Source of the DNA: CAZKRU01 sp964555235 | GTDB taxonomy: Bacteria > Verrucomicrobiota > Verrucomicrobiia > Methylacidiphilales > CAMAQI01 | DNA: 57,867 nt | Direction: 5' to 3' | Assembly (NCBI GenBank): GCA_964555235.1 | Contig: CAZKRU010000019.1 | Coordinates: 1 to 57,867 of the forward strand | Notes under the pieces: model-generated | Told to the model about the DNA's origin: nothing | Databases searched by the model: none | Seen by the model: the letters and a program-made list of their open reading frames with translations, nothing else | Program-made: the position numbers and the translations under genes | Shown here: positions 33,422 to 42,854 of the stretch, one piece after another | Position numbering within the stretch: position 1 is the first letter of the stretch | Layout of the letters: each line of letters opens with the position of its first letter

Positions 33422-33754
33422 ATGGCAAGTGACTTAGTAAAAAATATCGGTTCCTCCACCTTTGATGCCGAGGTCTTGAAGTCTCCGGTTCCGGTGGTCG
33501 TTGACCTCTGGGCTCCCTGGTGCGGCCCCTGCCGAATGATCGCTCCCTTTCTCGAGGAAGTCGCTAAAAAGCTCGAGGGAAAAATCAAAATCGTGAAGGT
33601 CAATATTGACGAAGCCGATGGAAGTCCGGTGGCCCAGCAATACGGAGTCACTTCCATTCCGACCATTCTCTTTTTTAAGAATGGCGCCAAGGCGGATCAA
33701 TTCACCGGCGCGGTTCCGAAAGAAATCCAAAGCCGCATCGATGCGCTTCTTTGA
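33422..33754 (+). CDS. trxA: Thioredoxin
   Basis: The 110-residue protein starts at the ATG 33422 preceded by AAAGGA. It has VVVDLWAPWCGPCRMIAPFL, the WCGPC redox motif at about 33-37, the cis-Pro loop SIPTILFF near 77 and the buried Asp. It reduces protein disulfides in the cytoplasm. Length is normal. It is 14 nt behind the Pro/Ala-rich gene and 45 nt ahead of tgt. Confidence 0.96.
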   Translation: MASDLVKNIGSSTFDAEVLKSPVPVVVDLWAPWCGPCRMIAPFLEEVAKKLEGKIKIVKVNIDEADGSPVAQQYGVTSIPTILFFKNGAKADQFTGAVPKEIQSRIDALL

Positions 33755-33799
33755 TTTGTCCGCTTCCGGAAATTAAAGAAATCAGGTTGTAGGTAACGG

Positions 33800-34954
33800 T
33801 TGAAATTCGAGCTTCTGCAAACAGACGCCGGAGCTCGGCTCGGAACGATCACCACAGCCCACGGATCGATCCAAACCCCGCAATTCATGCCGGTCGGAAC
33901 GCTCGGAAGTGTCCGCGCCCTGACGGCTCATGATCTCAAAGGATCCGATGCCCAGGTTATTCTTGGAAATACCTATCACCTCTTTCTTCGTCCCGGGACA
34001 GAGCTGATTCGCGAGTTTGGGGGGCTGCATCGTTTCATTAATTGGGATCGTCCCATTCTCACTGACAGCGGCGGCTTTCAAGTCTTCAGCCTCTCGGATC
34101 GTGCTAAAATCACTGAAGAAGGCGTTCATTTTAAATCGCACATCGATGGAAGCACCCATTTTCTGGGGCCCCGTGAAGCAACTCAAATTCAGATGACCTT
34201 CGGCTCCGATCTTTTCATGGCCTTCGATCAATGCCCTCCGTGGCCCTGCGATGAACCAACGATGGAAGGGGCCGTCCTTCGAACCGTCAAATGGGCCGCC
34301 ACTTGCCTCGAGGAGCGACGTCGACTCTTAAACGAACGGAGCGACTGGCCCACTCCGGACGCCGGACTGCTGGGAATTGTCCAAGGAGGAAGTCACACTC
34401 ACTGGCGGGCCGAATGTGCCAAACGGATCGTCGATCTCGGCTTTGATGGATACGCCATCGGTGGTGTCAGCGTCGGAGAACCGGAACCTGAGATGATGAA
34501 AGCCGTGGAAAGCACAATCCCGTACCTTCCCGAAAAACAAGTTCGCTACGCCATGGGACTCGGCCACCCGAATCAGCTCGTAGAGTTGGTCGCCCGGGGA
34601 GTCGATATTTTTGACTGTGTCCTCCCGACCCGGGTCGCGCGGCATGGCGGGGTTTATACCAAGGATGGAATGCTCCATTTGACGAATGCCGGTTATCGGG
34701 CAGATACCGGACCCCTGGCAGAAGGGTGTAGCTGTTATGCTTGTCAAAACTTCAGCCGTGCCTATGTTCGGCATCTGATCAAGTCGGCCGAATTGACCGG
34801 CTTGATCTTGGTCAGTCGACACAATGTGCACTTTTATCTGGAACTGATGCGAGAGATACGCGCCGCAATCGCCGAGGGGCGATTTGATGCGTATCGTCGC
34901 GAGTTCTACAACCGGTATCGAAGGAGTCAGTATGAAAAACGAAATGATGATTGA
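33800..34954 (+). CDS. tgt: tRNA-guanine transglycosylase
   Basis: The 384-residue protein starts with a TTG. The catalytic Asp is in ILTDSGGFQVFSL (about 93-105) and the second in DIFDCVLPTRVARHG (near 275). The zinc-binding Cys are in CSCYAC followed by a downstream His. It swaps guanine for preQ1 at tRNA wobble position 34. Length fits bacterial Tgt. It overlaps yajC by 23 nt and belongs to the conserved tgt-yajC-secDF cluster. No ATG alternative gives the conserved N-terminus. Confidence 0.97.
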   Translation: MKFELLQTDAGARLGTITTAHGSIQTPQFMPVGTLGSVRALTAHDLKGSDAQVILGNTYHLFLRPGTELIREFGGLHRFINWDRPILTDSGGFQVFSLSDRAKITEEGVHFKSHIDGSTHFLGPREATQIQMTFGSDLFMAFDQCPPWPCDEPTMEGAVLRTVKWAATCLEERRRLLNERSDWPTPDAGLLGIVQGGSHTHWRAECAKRIVDLGFDGYAIGGVSVGEPEPEMMKAVESTIPYLPEKQVRYAMGLGHPNQLVELVARGVDIFDCVLPTRVARHGGVYTKDGMLHLTNAGYRADTGPLAEGCSCYACQNFSRAYVRHLIKSAELTGLILVSRHNVHFYLELMREIRAAIAEGRFDAYRREFYNRYRRSQYEKRNDD

Positions 34955-35285
34955 GACAGGAACAATGATTGGGTTTGCACCGCCTCCAACGGGACCGGAT
35001 GGAGCCGCTCAATCGCCTGGTTGGGCCTCATTTGTTCCGATGATTCTGATGCTCGGAGTCTTTTATTTTGTCCTGATCCGTCCCCAGATGAAGGCCAAAA
35101 AGGCCCAAGAAGCGATGATCGAAGCGATCAAGACCGGAGATGATATTATCACGACCGGGGGAATCTTGGGAACGGTTGCCAATGTGAAGGATAAAACGGT
35201 GATCGTGAAGGTAGCCGACAACGTGAAGCTTGAAATTCTCAAGGCGCATGTTGCCCAAGTGACCAAGGTAGAAAAGAAAAGCTGA
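34932..35285 (+). CDS. yajC: Preprotein translocase subunit YajC
   Basis: The 117-residue protein from the ATG at 34932, which has an AAGGAG ribosome-binding site. One membrane span (FVPMILMLGVFYFVLIRPQM) is followed by the conserved KKAQEAMIEAIKTGDDIITT and the small beta-domain. YajC associates with SecDF and SecYEG. Gene order tgt-yajC-secDF is the widespread arrangement. The upstream ATG (34884) is deep in tgt and lacks a ribosome-binding site, so I use the shorter start. Confidence 0.95.
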   Translation: MKNEMMIETGTMIGFAPPPTGPDGAAQSPGWASFVPMILMLGVFYFVLIRPQMKAKKAQEAMIEAIKTGDDIITTGGILGTVANVKDKTVIVKVADNVKLEILKAHVAQVTKVEKKS

Positions 35286-35315
35286 TCGGAGTATTCCGGT
35301 AGAGAAAAGGGTCTT

Positions 35316-37673
35316 ATGCGTTACGTGATTTTTTTGAGTGGATTGGTCTTTCTATTTGTCTTTTTGTGGCATCTCGCCACCGATGAAGCACGAACAAAAC
35401 GACTCGTCGGACTCGCTTCGATCCTGCTCGCCATGCTCACGTGCGGACTGTCCCTTTATCCGCTCGATAAAAACGGATCGCCGCTCAAACTCAACCTTGA
35501 CGCCGTGCGCTCGGCTTTTGAACTCAAAGCCGTTCATCTCGGACTTGATCTGAAGGGGGGTACCGCATTTCTGATTGAACTTGAAGGAGAACCGACGCCG
35601 AAAGCATTGGAGCAAGCGGTCGACGTTATTCGTAAACGGGTCGATAAATTCGGCCTTGCCGAACCGATCATTCAGCCAACCGGCAAGAACCGCATCAGCG
35701 TTCAAATTCCTGGTCTGACCGAAAAGGAAAAGAATTCCGCCCGCACTCAGCTCTCCAAAGTCGCAAAACTTGAATTCAGAATGGTCCACCCAGAGAACCA
35801 ATCTCTCGTCATGCAGGCACAATTGGATCCAACTCAAATCCCCCCCGGATACCAACTTCTCTTTAGCAAGGACAAAAACGAGAAAGGCCAGGAACGGATG
35901 ATTCCGTATCTGGTCAAACGGACAACCGAAATGTCCGGAAAGCATGTTCAACGCGCGAGTCGCGGTTTTGACGAGCTCGGACGCCCGACGGTGAATATGG
36001 AATTCACCTCGGCCGGTGCTAAAATTTTTGGCGAAATCACCGAGGCCAATGTCAATCATCAGATGGCGATTGTTCTCGATGAAGAAATTAAAAGCGCCCC
36101 GAATATCAACGGAGCAATCTATGGAGGACACGCACAGATTTCCGGCGGAAGTATGACCCCGGAAGAAGCGGAGGAGCTTTCCAGCGTCCTCGAGAATCCT
36201 TTGGAAACTCCGGTTAAGATCGTTGAGGAGCGCGGGGTCGATCCCTCCTTGGGAAGTGATTCCGTTGCCAGTGGAACCAAAGCACTCCTTCTTGCAACGC
36301 TGGGCGTGACGATCTTCATGGTCGCTTACTATCGTACCGCCGGAGTCGTTGCCGTGATTGCCTTGATCATCAATTTGATCATGTTGCTCGGACTTTTGGT
36401 TCAGTTGAATTTCACACTGACCCTCCCTGGAATTGCAGGAATCATCCTGACCATCGGAATGGCCGTTGACGCGAACGTGCTGATTTATGAGCGAATTCGT
36501 GACGAGCTCGACAAAGGAAAACCCCTTCGTGCTGCCGTCAATGCCGGTTTTGACCGAGCCTTCAGTGCGATCTTCGATTCGAACATCACAACGATTATCC
36601 CCGCAGTGATTCTCATTCTCATGGGAAGCGGTCCTCTTCAAGGATTTGCAGTCACTCTGACGCTTGGAATTGTGGCGAATCTCTTCGCCGCTGTCGTCGT
36701 CAGCCGGAATCTCTTTGAGTGGCTGATGCTCAACCCGAATTTCAAGAGCCTCTCGATGATGTGCTTCGTAAAAAATCCGACCTACAACTTTATCAAGCTC
36801 CGATGGGTTGCGGTCATCATCTCCACCGCAATCCTTCTCGCGGGAGGATTGAGTCTTCAGATGAAGGGAGAAAAGGCCTTTGGGGTCGACTTTGTCGGTG
36901 GTGATGCGCTCAGTCTTCACTACGATCAAATGGTTCCTGTAAGTGAACTTCGTGCCGCCTTGGAATCTGAAAAGATTTCCGTTCATTTGGTCCAATATGC
37001 CAAAGCAGAAAAAATGCTTCTGCTCCAAGCCCGATTTGGTGAAGGAGAAAAAGCGGGAGCAGTCTTGGGAGCTCGCTTCCCACAAGCAAACTTCCATGCA
37101 ACCGGACAGCACGACAGTGTCGGATCCCAAGTCGGACAAGAGCTTCAACAACGGGCCATCTTCGCCCTCCTGCTCGGTCTTGCGGGAATTCTGGTCTACA
37201 CCTGCTTCCGGTTTGAGTGGACTTATGCCGTTGCCGCGACAGTGGGACAGATCCACGACGTACTCTTTGCACTCGGTCTTGCGGTGCTTTTCAATACTGA
37301 ACTCACTCTGACCTTAGTCGGAGCATTTCTGACGATTGCCGGTTATTCGATCAACGAAAAAATCGTCGTCTTCGACCGGGTTCGAGAAGTCATCAAGGGA
37401 AGCCAGAAGATTCCTCTCTTTGAAGTTCTCAACGACAGCTTGAACCTCACCCTCGCTCGAACGGTGATCACCGGAGGAACCACTCTGATTGCCATTACCA
37501 TGCTCCTCCTCTTTGGCGGCGTGGTGATTCATGACTTTGCTTGGACGATGCTCGTCGGAGTGCTCGGCGGAATGTATTCGTCCCACTTCATTGCCCCGGC
37601 CATCGTCTGGTGGCTGGATACCCGCAAGAAACCGGAGATGAAACCGGAACTCGTTGGGGAAGCGAAGGTTTAA
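35316..37673 (+). CDS. secDF: Protein translocase SecDF, fused
   Basis: The 785-residue protein fuses SecD and SecF. SecD half: a first span, then LDLKGGTAFLIELEG and the P1 head, then six spans with PGIAGIILTIGMAVDANVLI (the D-bearing proton-path motif). SecF half (from about residue 485): FVGGDALSLHY, a second set of spans, and TIAGYSINEKIVVFDRVREV. The complex pulls exported proteins using the proton gradient. SecD and SecF are joined in one frame as in several PVC and Gram-positive bacteria. A GGTAGGG element follows 8 nt after the stop. Confidence 0.96.
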   Translation: MRYVIFLSGLVFLFVFLWHLATDEARTKRLVGLASILLAMLTCGLSLYPLDKNGSPLKLNLDAVRSAFELKAVHLGLDLKGGTAFLIELEGEPTPKALEQAVDVIRKRVDKFGLAEPIIQPTGKNRISVQIPGLTEKEKNSARTQLSKVAKLEFRMVHPENQSLVMQAQLDPTQIPPGYQLLFSKDKNEKGQERMIPYLVKRTTEMSGKHVQRASRGFDELGRPTVNMEFTSAGAKIFGEITEANVNHQMAIVLDEEIKSAPNINGAIYGGHAQISGGSMTPEEAEELSSVLENPLETPVKIVEERGVDPSLGSDSVASGTKALLLATLGVTIFMVAYYRTAGVVAVIALIINLIMLLGLLVQLNFTLTLPGIAGIILTIGMAVDANVLIYERIRDELDKGKPLRAAVNAGFDRAFSAIFDSNITTIIPAVILILMGSGPLQGFAVTLTLGIVANLFAAVVVSRNLFEWLMLNPNFKSLSMMCFVKNPTYNFIKLRWVAVIISTAILLAGGLSLQMKGEKAFGVDFVGGDALSLHYDQMVPVSELRAALESEKISVHLVQYAKAEKMLLLQARFGEGEKAGAVLGARFPQANFHATGQHDSVGSQVGQELQQRAIFALLLGLAGILVYTCFRFEWTYAVAATVGQIHDVLFALGLAVLFNTELTLTLVGAFLTIAGYSINEKIVVFDRVREVIKGSQKIPLFEVLNDSLNLTLARTVITGGTTLIAITMLLLFGGVVIHDFAWTMLVGVLGGMYSSHFIAPAIVWWLDTRKKPEMKPELVGEAKV

Positions 37674-37680
37674 GGAATTT

Positions 37681-37746
37681 GGTAGGGACGCCTCTCCGCA
37701 GGCGTCCAGGCTTGGGGAACGGACCGCTCGGAGATCGGTCCCTACC
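37681..37746. repeat. GGTAGGG-family double-hairpin element after secDF
   Basis: GGTAGGGACGCCTCTCCGCA then GGCGTCC forms hairpin one; GGACCGCTCGGAGATCGGTCC forms hairpin two; CCTACC closes the outer arm. It lies 7 nt after the secDF stop. The second hairpin recurs at 53971-53992 (GGACCGCTCTGAGATCGGTCC). Confidence 0.8.
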
Positions 37747-37806
37747 AAACGAAGAAATACTAATTTTTCTAGGCAAAAGCCTAGGAGCTCCAGTAGGATT
37801 TGAGAG

Positions 37807-38631
37807 ATGGCAACCGAGACCGCAACGGCAAAGAAAAAGGGAATCCCCGAGGGAGTCTGGACCAAATGCGATGGCTGTGGGCAGATGCTCTTTCGTAAGG
37901 AATTGGAAGAGAACCAGATGGTTTGCAAACTTTGCGACCATCATGCCTCGATCTCAGCATCCGCCCGACTTGAGTTTTTAATCGACCCAGGCACCTGGGA
38001 GGAGCATGACGTCAAATTGACCAGTAAAGATGTCCTCCAATTCACCGGCGTTGCTTCTTACACCGAGCGCCTCAAGCACTATAAAAAGAAGTCGGGGCTC
38101 AACGATGCCGTGATTTCCGGACTCGGTTCTATCGAAGGAAAACCCGTTTCAATCGCCGTCATGGAATTTTCGTTTTTAGGGGGAAGCATGGGATCGGTGG
38201 TCGGTGAAAAAATCACCCGGGCCATCGAACGTGGAACGAAACAGGGACTCCCGGTAATTGTGATTTCAGCCTCGGGGGGTGCCCGTATGTATGAAGGGAT
38301 GCTCAGTCTGATGCAAATGGCCAAAACCAGCGGGGCCTTAGCCCGTCACGCCTCTAAAAAGCTCCCCTTCCTTTCCATTTTGACCAATCCAACCATGGCG
38401 GGAGTCATGGCCAGTTACGCCTCTCTCGGAGATCTGATTATTGCCGAACCAAAAGCAATGGTCGGATTTGCCGGAGCCCGTGTCATCAAAGAGACGACCC
38501 AGCAGGAGCTTCCTCCCGGATTTCAAACCGCCGAGTTTTTACTCGATCGCGGCCTGATCGATTTGATCCTTCCTCGAACCCAGATGCGGAGTGGGCTCGC
38601 CAACATTCTTCAGTATCTTTCCCGGAACTGA
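37807..38631 (+). CDS. accD: Acetyl-CoA carboxylase carboxyltransferase beta subunit
   Basis: The 274-residue protein has an N-terminal zinc ribbon (CDGCGQMLFRK ... CKLC, Cys at about 21, 24, 40 and 43) and the carboxyltransferase fold: LGSIEGKPVSIAVMEFSFLG, GGSMGSVVGEKITRA, SGGARMYEGMLSLMQMAK and PTMAGVMASYASLGD. With AccA it transfers CO2 from biotin to acetyl-CoA. Length is typical. It precedes mutL by 3 nt. AccA is not in the window. Confidence 0.95.
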   Translation: MATETATAKKKGIPEGVWTKCDGCGQMLFRKELEENQMVCKLCDHHASISASARLEFLIDPGTWEEHDVKLTSKDVLQFTGVASYTERLKHYKKKSGLNDAVISGLGSIEGKPVSIAVMEFSFLGGSMGSVVGEKITRAIERGTKQGLPVIVISASGGARMYEGMLSLMQMAKTSGALARHASKKLPFLSILTNPTMAGVMASYASLGDLIIAEPKAMVGFAGARVIKETTQQELPPGFQTAEFLLDRGLIDLILPRTQMRSGLANILQYLSRN

Positions 38632-38634
38632 GGC

Positions 38635-40392
38635 GTGGCACACCGCATCCAGATTCTCACCGAACAGGTGGCGAATCAAATCGCCGCCGGAGAGGTGATT
38701 GAACGTCCCGCTTCGGCACTAAAAGAGCTGGTCGAGAATGCGATTGATGCCGGTGCCACTCAGATCGAAATTCACACCCGTGGCGGCGGTCGCTCCCTGA
38801 TTCAAGTCACGGACAACGGTTGTGGGATGAGCCGCGACGATGCCCTCCTTTGTCTGGAGCGTCATGCGACGAGTAAACTCCGAGTCAGCGACGATCTCCG
38901 CACCCTCCAGACTTTCGGCTTCCGAGGAGAGGCTCTTCCCAGTATTGCCTCCGTCTCGAAGTTCAGGCTGCGGACTCGCGAACCTGAAATGATCAGCGGC
39001 ACGGAATTGATCATCGATGGCGGAAAATTGTCCGCCGTTCAGGAAGTCGGAATGGCTCCGGGGACTCAAGTGGAAGTGAGATCTCTCTTTTATAATCTTC
39101 CGGCCCGAAGAAAATTTTTAAGAACCGAGGCCACCGAATCTGCCCATCTTCAACATCAAATCACCCTCGCGGCGCTCTCTCGTCCGGATATCGGCTGGGT
39201 CGTCGTTCACGATGACAACCCTCCAGTCCGCTGGGCGATGGGACAGGATCTCGATCGACGCTGCTCCACCATTTTTGGCGAAACGTGGCGCAAGTTAATG
39301 ATTCCGGTCAACGTTCAATCGGGCGAGTTCTGGCTGCGTGGCCTGATCGGTCAACCGGGAACGAGCCGGGCCAATCGCGCGGAGGAGATTATCTTTGTCA
39401 ATCATCGCCCCGTCGAGAGTCGAACGATTCATTATGGGCTCATGGAAGGCTATCACAATGCCCTCATGCGAGGTCGCTACCCCGTTTGCGTTCTCTTTCT
39501 CGACATGAATCCCGAGGGAGTCGACGTCAATATTCATCCGGCGAAGCGGGAGGTTAAATTTCATGACGATGCCCGCGTACGGAGTTTTCTCGTGCGAGCC
39601 ATCTCTTCGGTGCTTCGTGAGTTTCAAGCCACTCCGGTCGCCGTCAGCCTCTCGACTCCTGCCCCCGAGCCCATCCTCCCGCCCCTTCCCGCCGCAGTCA
39701 CCACCCCCCTTCCGCTGGAGGCCTCCTCACCGGTCACTTGGGCTCCCCGCTCTGCAAGTCCCACCTCCATTTTCACTCCAGCCCCCACCCGTCCCGAGCC
39801 GGAGGCCCACATAAAAATTAAACTTCTCGGGTGTCTCGGAGCGCTTTATCTCGTAGGTCAGGGAGACGAAGGAATGGTGCTGATCGACCAGCACGCCGCA
39901 CACGAGCGAGTTCTTTTTGAAAAAATGTTAAAACGCATCGCCAAGCAGGAAATCGAATCACAACGCCTCCTCCTTCCCGTCACGGTCGAGTTCCCCCCAC
40001 GCGAATCCCATTTTCTCCAAGCACAAATCGAAGGCTTAAACCTTGTCGGTGTCGGAATCCACTCCTTCGGTTCAAACTCCTTTATGATCGATGCCCTCCC
40101 TCCGATGGTGAAAACTCAAAACGTCGAGGCATTTATCCGCACGCTGGTCGTTGAACTGCAGGAAGAGGGAGGAGAGACCCGAAAAGAACGACGGGTCAGT
40201 GAAGAAGCCATCGCCAAAAAAGTTTGTCGCCAATCGGTCAAAGCAAATGACCGCCTTCATCCCCATGAGTGGGAACATCTCGTCAAAGATCTCCTTGCGT
40301 GCGATTTCCCCTATACCTGCCCTCACGGCCGACCGACCATGATTCAGATCTCCTACAACGAGCTCGAGCGAAAATTCGGCCGCGCGGGATAA
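38635..40392 (+). CDS. mutL: DNA mismatch repair endonuclease MutL
   Basis: The 585-residue protein starts at GTG, 3 nt after the accD stop. The GHKL ATPase domain has VANQIAAGEVIERPAS, ELVENAIDAGA, DNGCGMS and GFRGEALPSIASVS. The C-terminal domain has DQHAAHERVLFE (about 417-428), a DQHA(x2)E(x4)E metal site, plus VCRQSVKAND and CPHGRP near the end. These three motifs mark an endonuclease-active MutL of the kind found where MutH is absent. A Pro-rich linker (about 340-390) joins the halves. Confidence 0.95.
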   Translation: MAHRIQILTEQVANQIAAGEVIERPASALKELVENAIDAGATQIEIHTRGGGRSLIQVTDNGCGMSRDDALLCLERHATSKLRVSDDLRTLQTFGFRGEALPSIASVSKFRLRTREPEMISGTELIIDGGKLSAVQEVGMAPGTQVEVRSLFYNLPARRKFLRTEATESAHLQHQITLAALSRPDIGWVVVHDDNPPVRWAMGQDLDRRCSTIFGETWRKLMIPVNVQSGEFWLRGLIGQPGTSRANRAEEIIFVNHRPVESRTIHYGLMEGYHNALMRGRYPVCVLFLDMNPEGVDVNIHPAKREVKFHDDARVRSFLVRAISSVLREFQATPVAVSLSTPAPEPILPPLPAAVTTPLPLEASSPVTWAPRSASPTSIFTPAPTRPEPEAHIKIKLLGCLGALYLVGQGDEGMVLIDQHAAHERVLFEKMLKRIAKQEIESQRLLLPVTVEFPPRESHFLQAQIEGLNLVGVGIHSFGSNSFMIDALPPMVKTQNVEAFIRTLVVELQEEGGETRKERRVSEEAIAKKVCRQSVKANDRLHPHEWEHLVKDLLACDFPYTCPHGRPTMIQISYNELERKFGRAG

Positions 40393-41079
40393 CTATTTTT
40401 TCAGCTCTTTTACTTCCTCAACCGCAACCACTTTTCCCTCTTGAAACTCCACTTTAAGCTCTCCCACTGGAATTCGCACGTAGGTGGTCGCCTGCACTAA
40501 ATTTCCAACGGCATCTCTTACCCACGAAACCTGGGGAACCTCTTGGTAACGGAGATAGGTCCAAACATCGAGTTTCCCCTTGGTATCATGTCGAAAGGAG
40601 AGCCGCGTCGGTTTTCCCAAGGTCTGACGAACCTCCTCAAAGGTCATCTCCGGAATCACTTGCTTGTTACGAATCGCAACCTCAACCGCCTTTTTAAACT
40701 TCGCAATCTCCCGAGCCTTTTGCAGGACCTCGGGAGGCAATGAAATACGATCCGCCCCCACCCACCCCTCCACATGATTTCCTTTTATCTCAGCACTGAC
40801 GAGCCAACCACTTTTATGCCAGCCAATGACCTGAACCGGCGTCCCCTGCGGAAAGGTCGCCAAATGACGCGCTAAATCCCGATCAGTAAAGACATCGGCT
40901 CCTGCTTTAAGAACAGCCGCAGGGAGCTCCTCTTTAAGCCCTTCTAAATATAAAACGTCTGGATCCTTGAGACTGGAAAACGGTTCCTCTGTCCACCCCA
41001 ATCCGATCAGTAGCAAGAAAACGAAACTCCACCCCACTCTTCGTGCGAAACTTCTTTGACGCTTCACACTCACATTCAT
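40393..41079 (-). CDS. Exported SH3-like domain protein with BamE-like segment
   Basis: The 228-residue protein from the ATG at 41079. Signal peptide at about 5-30 (WSFVFLLLIGLGWTEE). An SH3b-like region follows (FPQGTPVQVIGWHKSGWLVS, then EGWVGADRISL). The C-terminal part, EMTFEEVRQTLGKPTRLSFR, is the SmpA/BamE-like 'T-x-E-V-x-x-x-L-G-x-P' pattern, then short beta strands. Such proteins attach to the envelope or bind peptidoglycan. It is last in the exb operon (7 nt after the FG-GAP gene stop). The longer in-frame start lacks a signal peptide, so I reject it. Confidence 0.8.
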   Translation of the reverse strand: MNVSVKRQRSFARRVGWSFVFLLLIGLGWTEEPFSSLKDPDVLYLEGLKEELPAAVLKAGADVFTDRDLARHLATFPQGTPVQVIGWHKSGWLVSAEIKGNHVEGWVGADRISLPPEVLQKAREIAKFKKAVEVAIRNKQVIPEMTFEEVRQTLGKPTRLSFRHDTKGKLDVWTYLRYQEVPQVSWVRDAVGNLVQATTYVRIPVGELKVEFQEGKVVAVEEVKELKK

Positions 41080-41086
41080 GGAAACC

Positions 41087-42760
41087 TTACTTTTTCTCAA
41101 CCAAAACCACATCATCCAAATAGAAGACCCCGTCACCATCGAGACTAAATCGCAGATTAAAATCCTCTCCAGTTTTCGAAGCATCTCCCTTAATGCTCTT
41201 AAACTCGACTTTTTTTCGTACTTCTGACCACGACGATGACAACGAATAAGAAGTATTATTTATCGCAAAAAGACCCGGGGTGTTCGGATCATTATCCGCA
41301 TGAACGCTCAAAAGTCTCACCTGTGTATTGGAAAAACCACTCCCCTTGACCTGAAACGTAAGCTCATATTCCACATCCGGCTTCAAGACGATGACATCCG
41401 GATAGGTGATTGCATAATTCGCATTCCCCCCCGAGACCGTCTTACCAACATTTCTAAACATCTCCTGCTTGGGATCTGTAAAATCAAACACCAGACAACT
41501 TTTTCCCAAGGTACTCTTGGGAAGATCCAACTCCGCATCATATCCAATGAGATCCTTCGTATCTTTATACTTATCGCTCTTCGTCAACGATCTCAACAAA
41601 TGAAAGCGACTTCCAAAATCCGCCCATAATCCCCCTGCTTGGGCGGAATACCATGTTCCATTCCTCAAAAACTTAGGGAAAGGCGACTCTCCCTTGATCG
41701 GCAGCGGCGCATCAAATTTGGGTGCAGATGCCGCTCCTTTATTCAGCGAAAATCGAATCGAACCACTGGCTGAACCAAGAATCATATCCTGCAACTTATC
41801 TCCGTTCAAATCAGCAAATACAGGTGCTGAGAGCGTTCCGGTTGTCGAAGAAGATCCCACATTAATGGGGGCAGGATCCTTAAATGTCCAAGGCCCCTTC
41901 TCCTGGTCGGCTGAGGTATTGATATAGAGACTCAAGCTCCCCTTATCACGCTCTCCCGTAATAATATCCGGCTTTCCATCTCCATCCCAGTCCATGACCC
42001 AAGGGGTTAAATGCTCCTTCCCCAGTCCTTTGATCAAAGTCTGGCGTGGATCCAAGTTCGGGGTCCCATTCGATCCACTATTTTTCAAAAAGAAAATGTG
42101 ATTCGCCGCAAACGTTCCATCTCCCATGATCAAATCTCTTTTGCCGTCTCCATCCCAATCATAATAATGCGGCGAAAGATAGTTACACCAATACTTCGAG
42201 TCCTTTTCAGTCTTCACCTCTTCACTTTTCCCATCGGTGGAGGGTTCAAATTTGGGCTGTTGCGCATTTCCACTATTTTTAATGATAAAGAGTCGCCCCA
42301 AGAAATCTCCCAATACGATATCAAGCGCGCCATCCTCATTAACATCCACCAGATGCAGCTTCGGACAGAGACGTTGATGAATCCAAGCCCCCATCACCTC
42401 CCCTCGCTTAAAAATAGAATCAAAAGTGCCATTCGGTTTTTTTGTTCCGAAATTCTGAAAATACCAAAAATAACCTTCGGCATCGACAACCAGCAAGTCG
42501 GGAAGACCATCTCCATTCAAATCGCCCCCACCAACCGCCGGGGTAAATTCCTGCCTTAAAATCTCTCCGAGATTGTTAATCAATGGACTGGAATACGTAA
42601 AGACACGCAAATTTCCAGCCCCCACACCGCCCCAAGGATTGGAGTCTGGAGACAACATTTCCATATCGCCCCCACGTACTAGGTTAACGATCTTCGGGGG
42701 AGTCTGCGCTTCAAGCGAGACCACAAGCAGTGTCATCATTAACATCCAAATGATTTTCAT
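41087..42760 (-). CDS. Exported FG-GAP/VCBS repeat protein with C-terminal CBM-like domain
   Basis: The 557-residue protein from the ATG 42760, chosen because AAAGGGG lies 8 nt upstream. A signal peptide (KIIWMLMMTLLVVSLEAQT) leads into five FG-GAP-type repeats, each with a calcium-type DxNxDGxxD or DWDGDGKxD signature (GDLNGDGLPDLLVV, VNEDGALDIVLG, DWDGDGKRDLIMG, DWDGDGKPDIITG, DLNGDKLQDMILG), making a beta-propeller. The last 150 residues look like a CBM4/9-type jelly roll (NVGKTVSGGN, VEYELTFQVKGSGF, FYLDDVVLVEK). It is likely an extracellular calcium-binding adhesin or carbohydrate-binding component of the system. Confidence 0.85.
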   Translation of the reverse strand: MKIIWMLMMTLLVVSLEAQTPPKIVNLVRGGDMEMLSPDSNPWGGVGAGNLRVFTYSSPLINNLGEILRQEFTPAVGGGDLNGDGLPDLLVVDAEGYFWYFQNFGTKKPNGTFDSIFKRGEVMGAWIHQRLCPKLHLVDVNEDGALDIVLGDFLGRLFIIKNSGNAQQPKFEPSTDGKSEEVKTEKDSKYWCNYLSPHYYDWDGDGKRDLIMGDGTFAANHIFFLKNSGSNGTPNLDPRQTLIKGLGKEHLTPWVMDWDGDGKPDIITGERDKGSLSLYINTSADQEKGPWTFKDPAPINVGSSSTTGTLSAPVFADLNGDKLQDMILGSASGSIRFSLNKGAASAPKFDAPLPIKGESPFPKFLRNGTWYSAQAGGLWADFGSRFHLLRSLTKSDKYKDTKDLIGYDAELDLPKSTLGKSCLVFDFTDPKQEMFRNVGKTVSGGNANYAITYPDVIVLKPDVEYELTFQVKGSGFSNTQVRLLSVHADNDPNTPGLFAINNTSYSLSSSWSEVRKKVEFKSIKGDASKTGEDFNLRFSLDGDGVFYLDDVVLVEKK

Positions 42761-42854
42761 CGATATCCCCTTTTTCATTAAAGCCCCACCGGTCAACCCA
42801 TTCCCGTCAAAGATCTCAAAAAGAATATTCCCAATCCATTTCGTCATAAAAAGA

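Noticed and set aside
35352..37256. A 634-codon open frame antisense to secDF
   Set aside because: It mirrors the codon bias of secDF and has no domain pattern. The plus strand has all the SecDF motifs.
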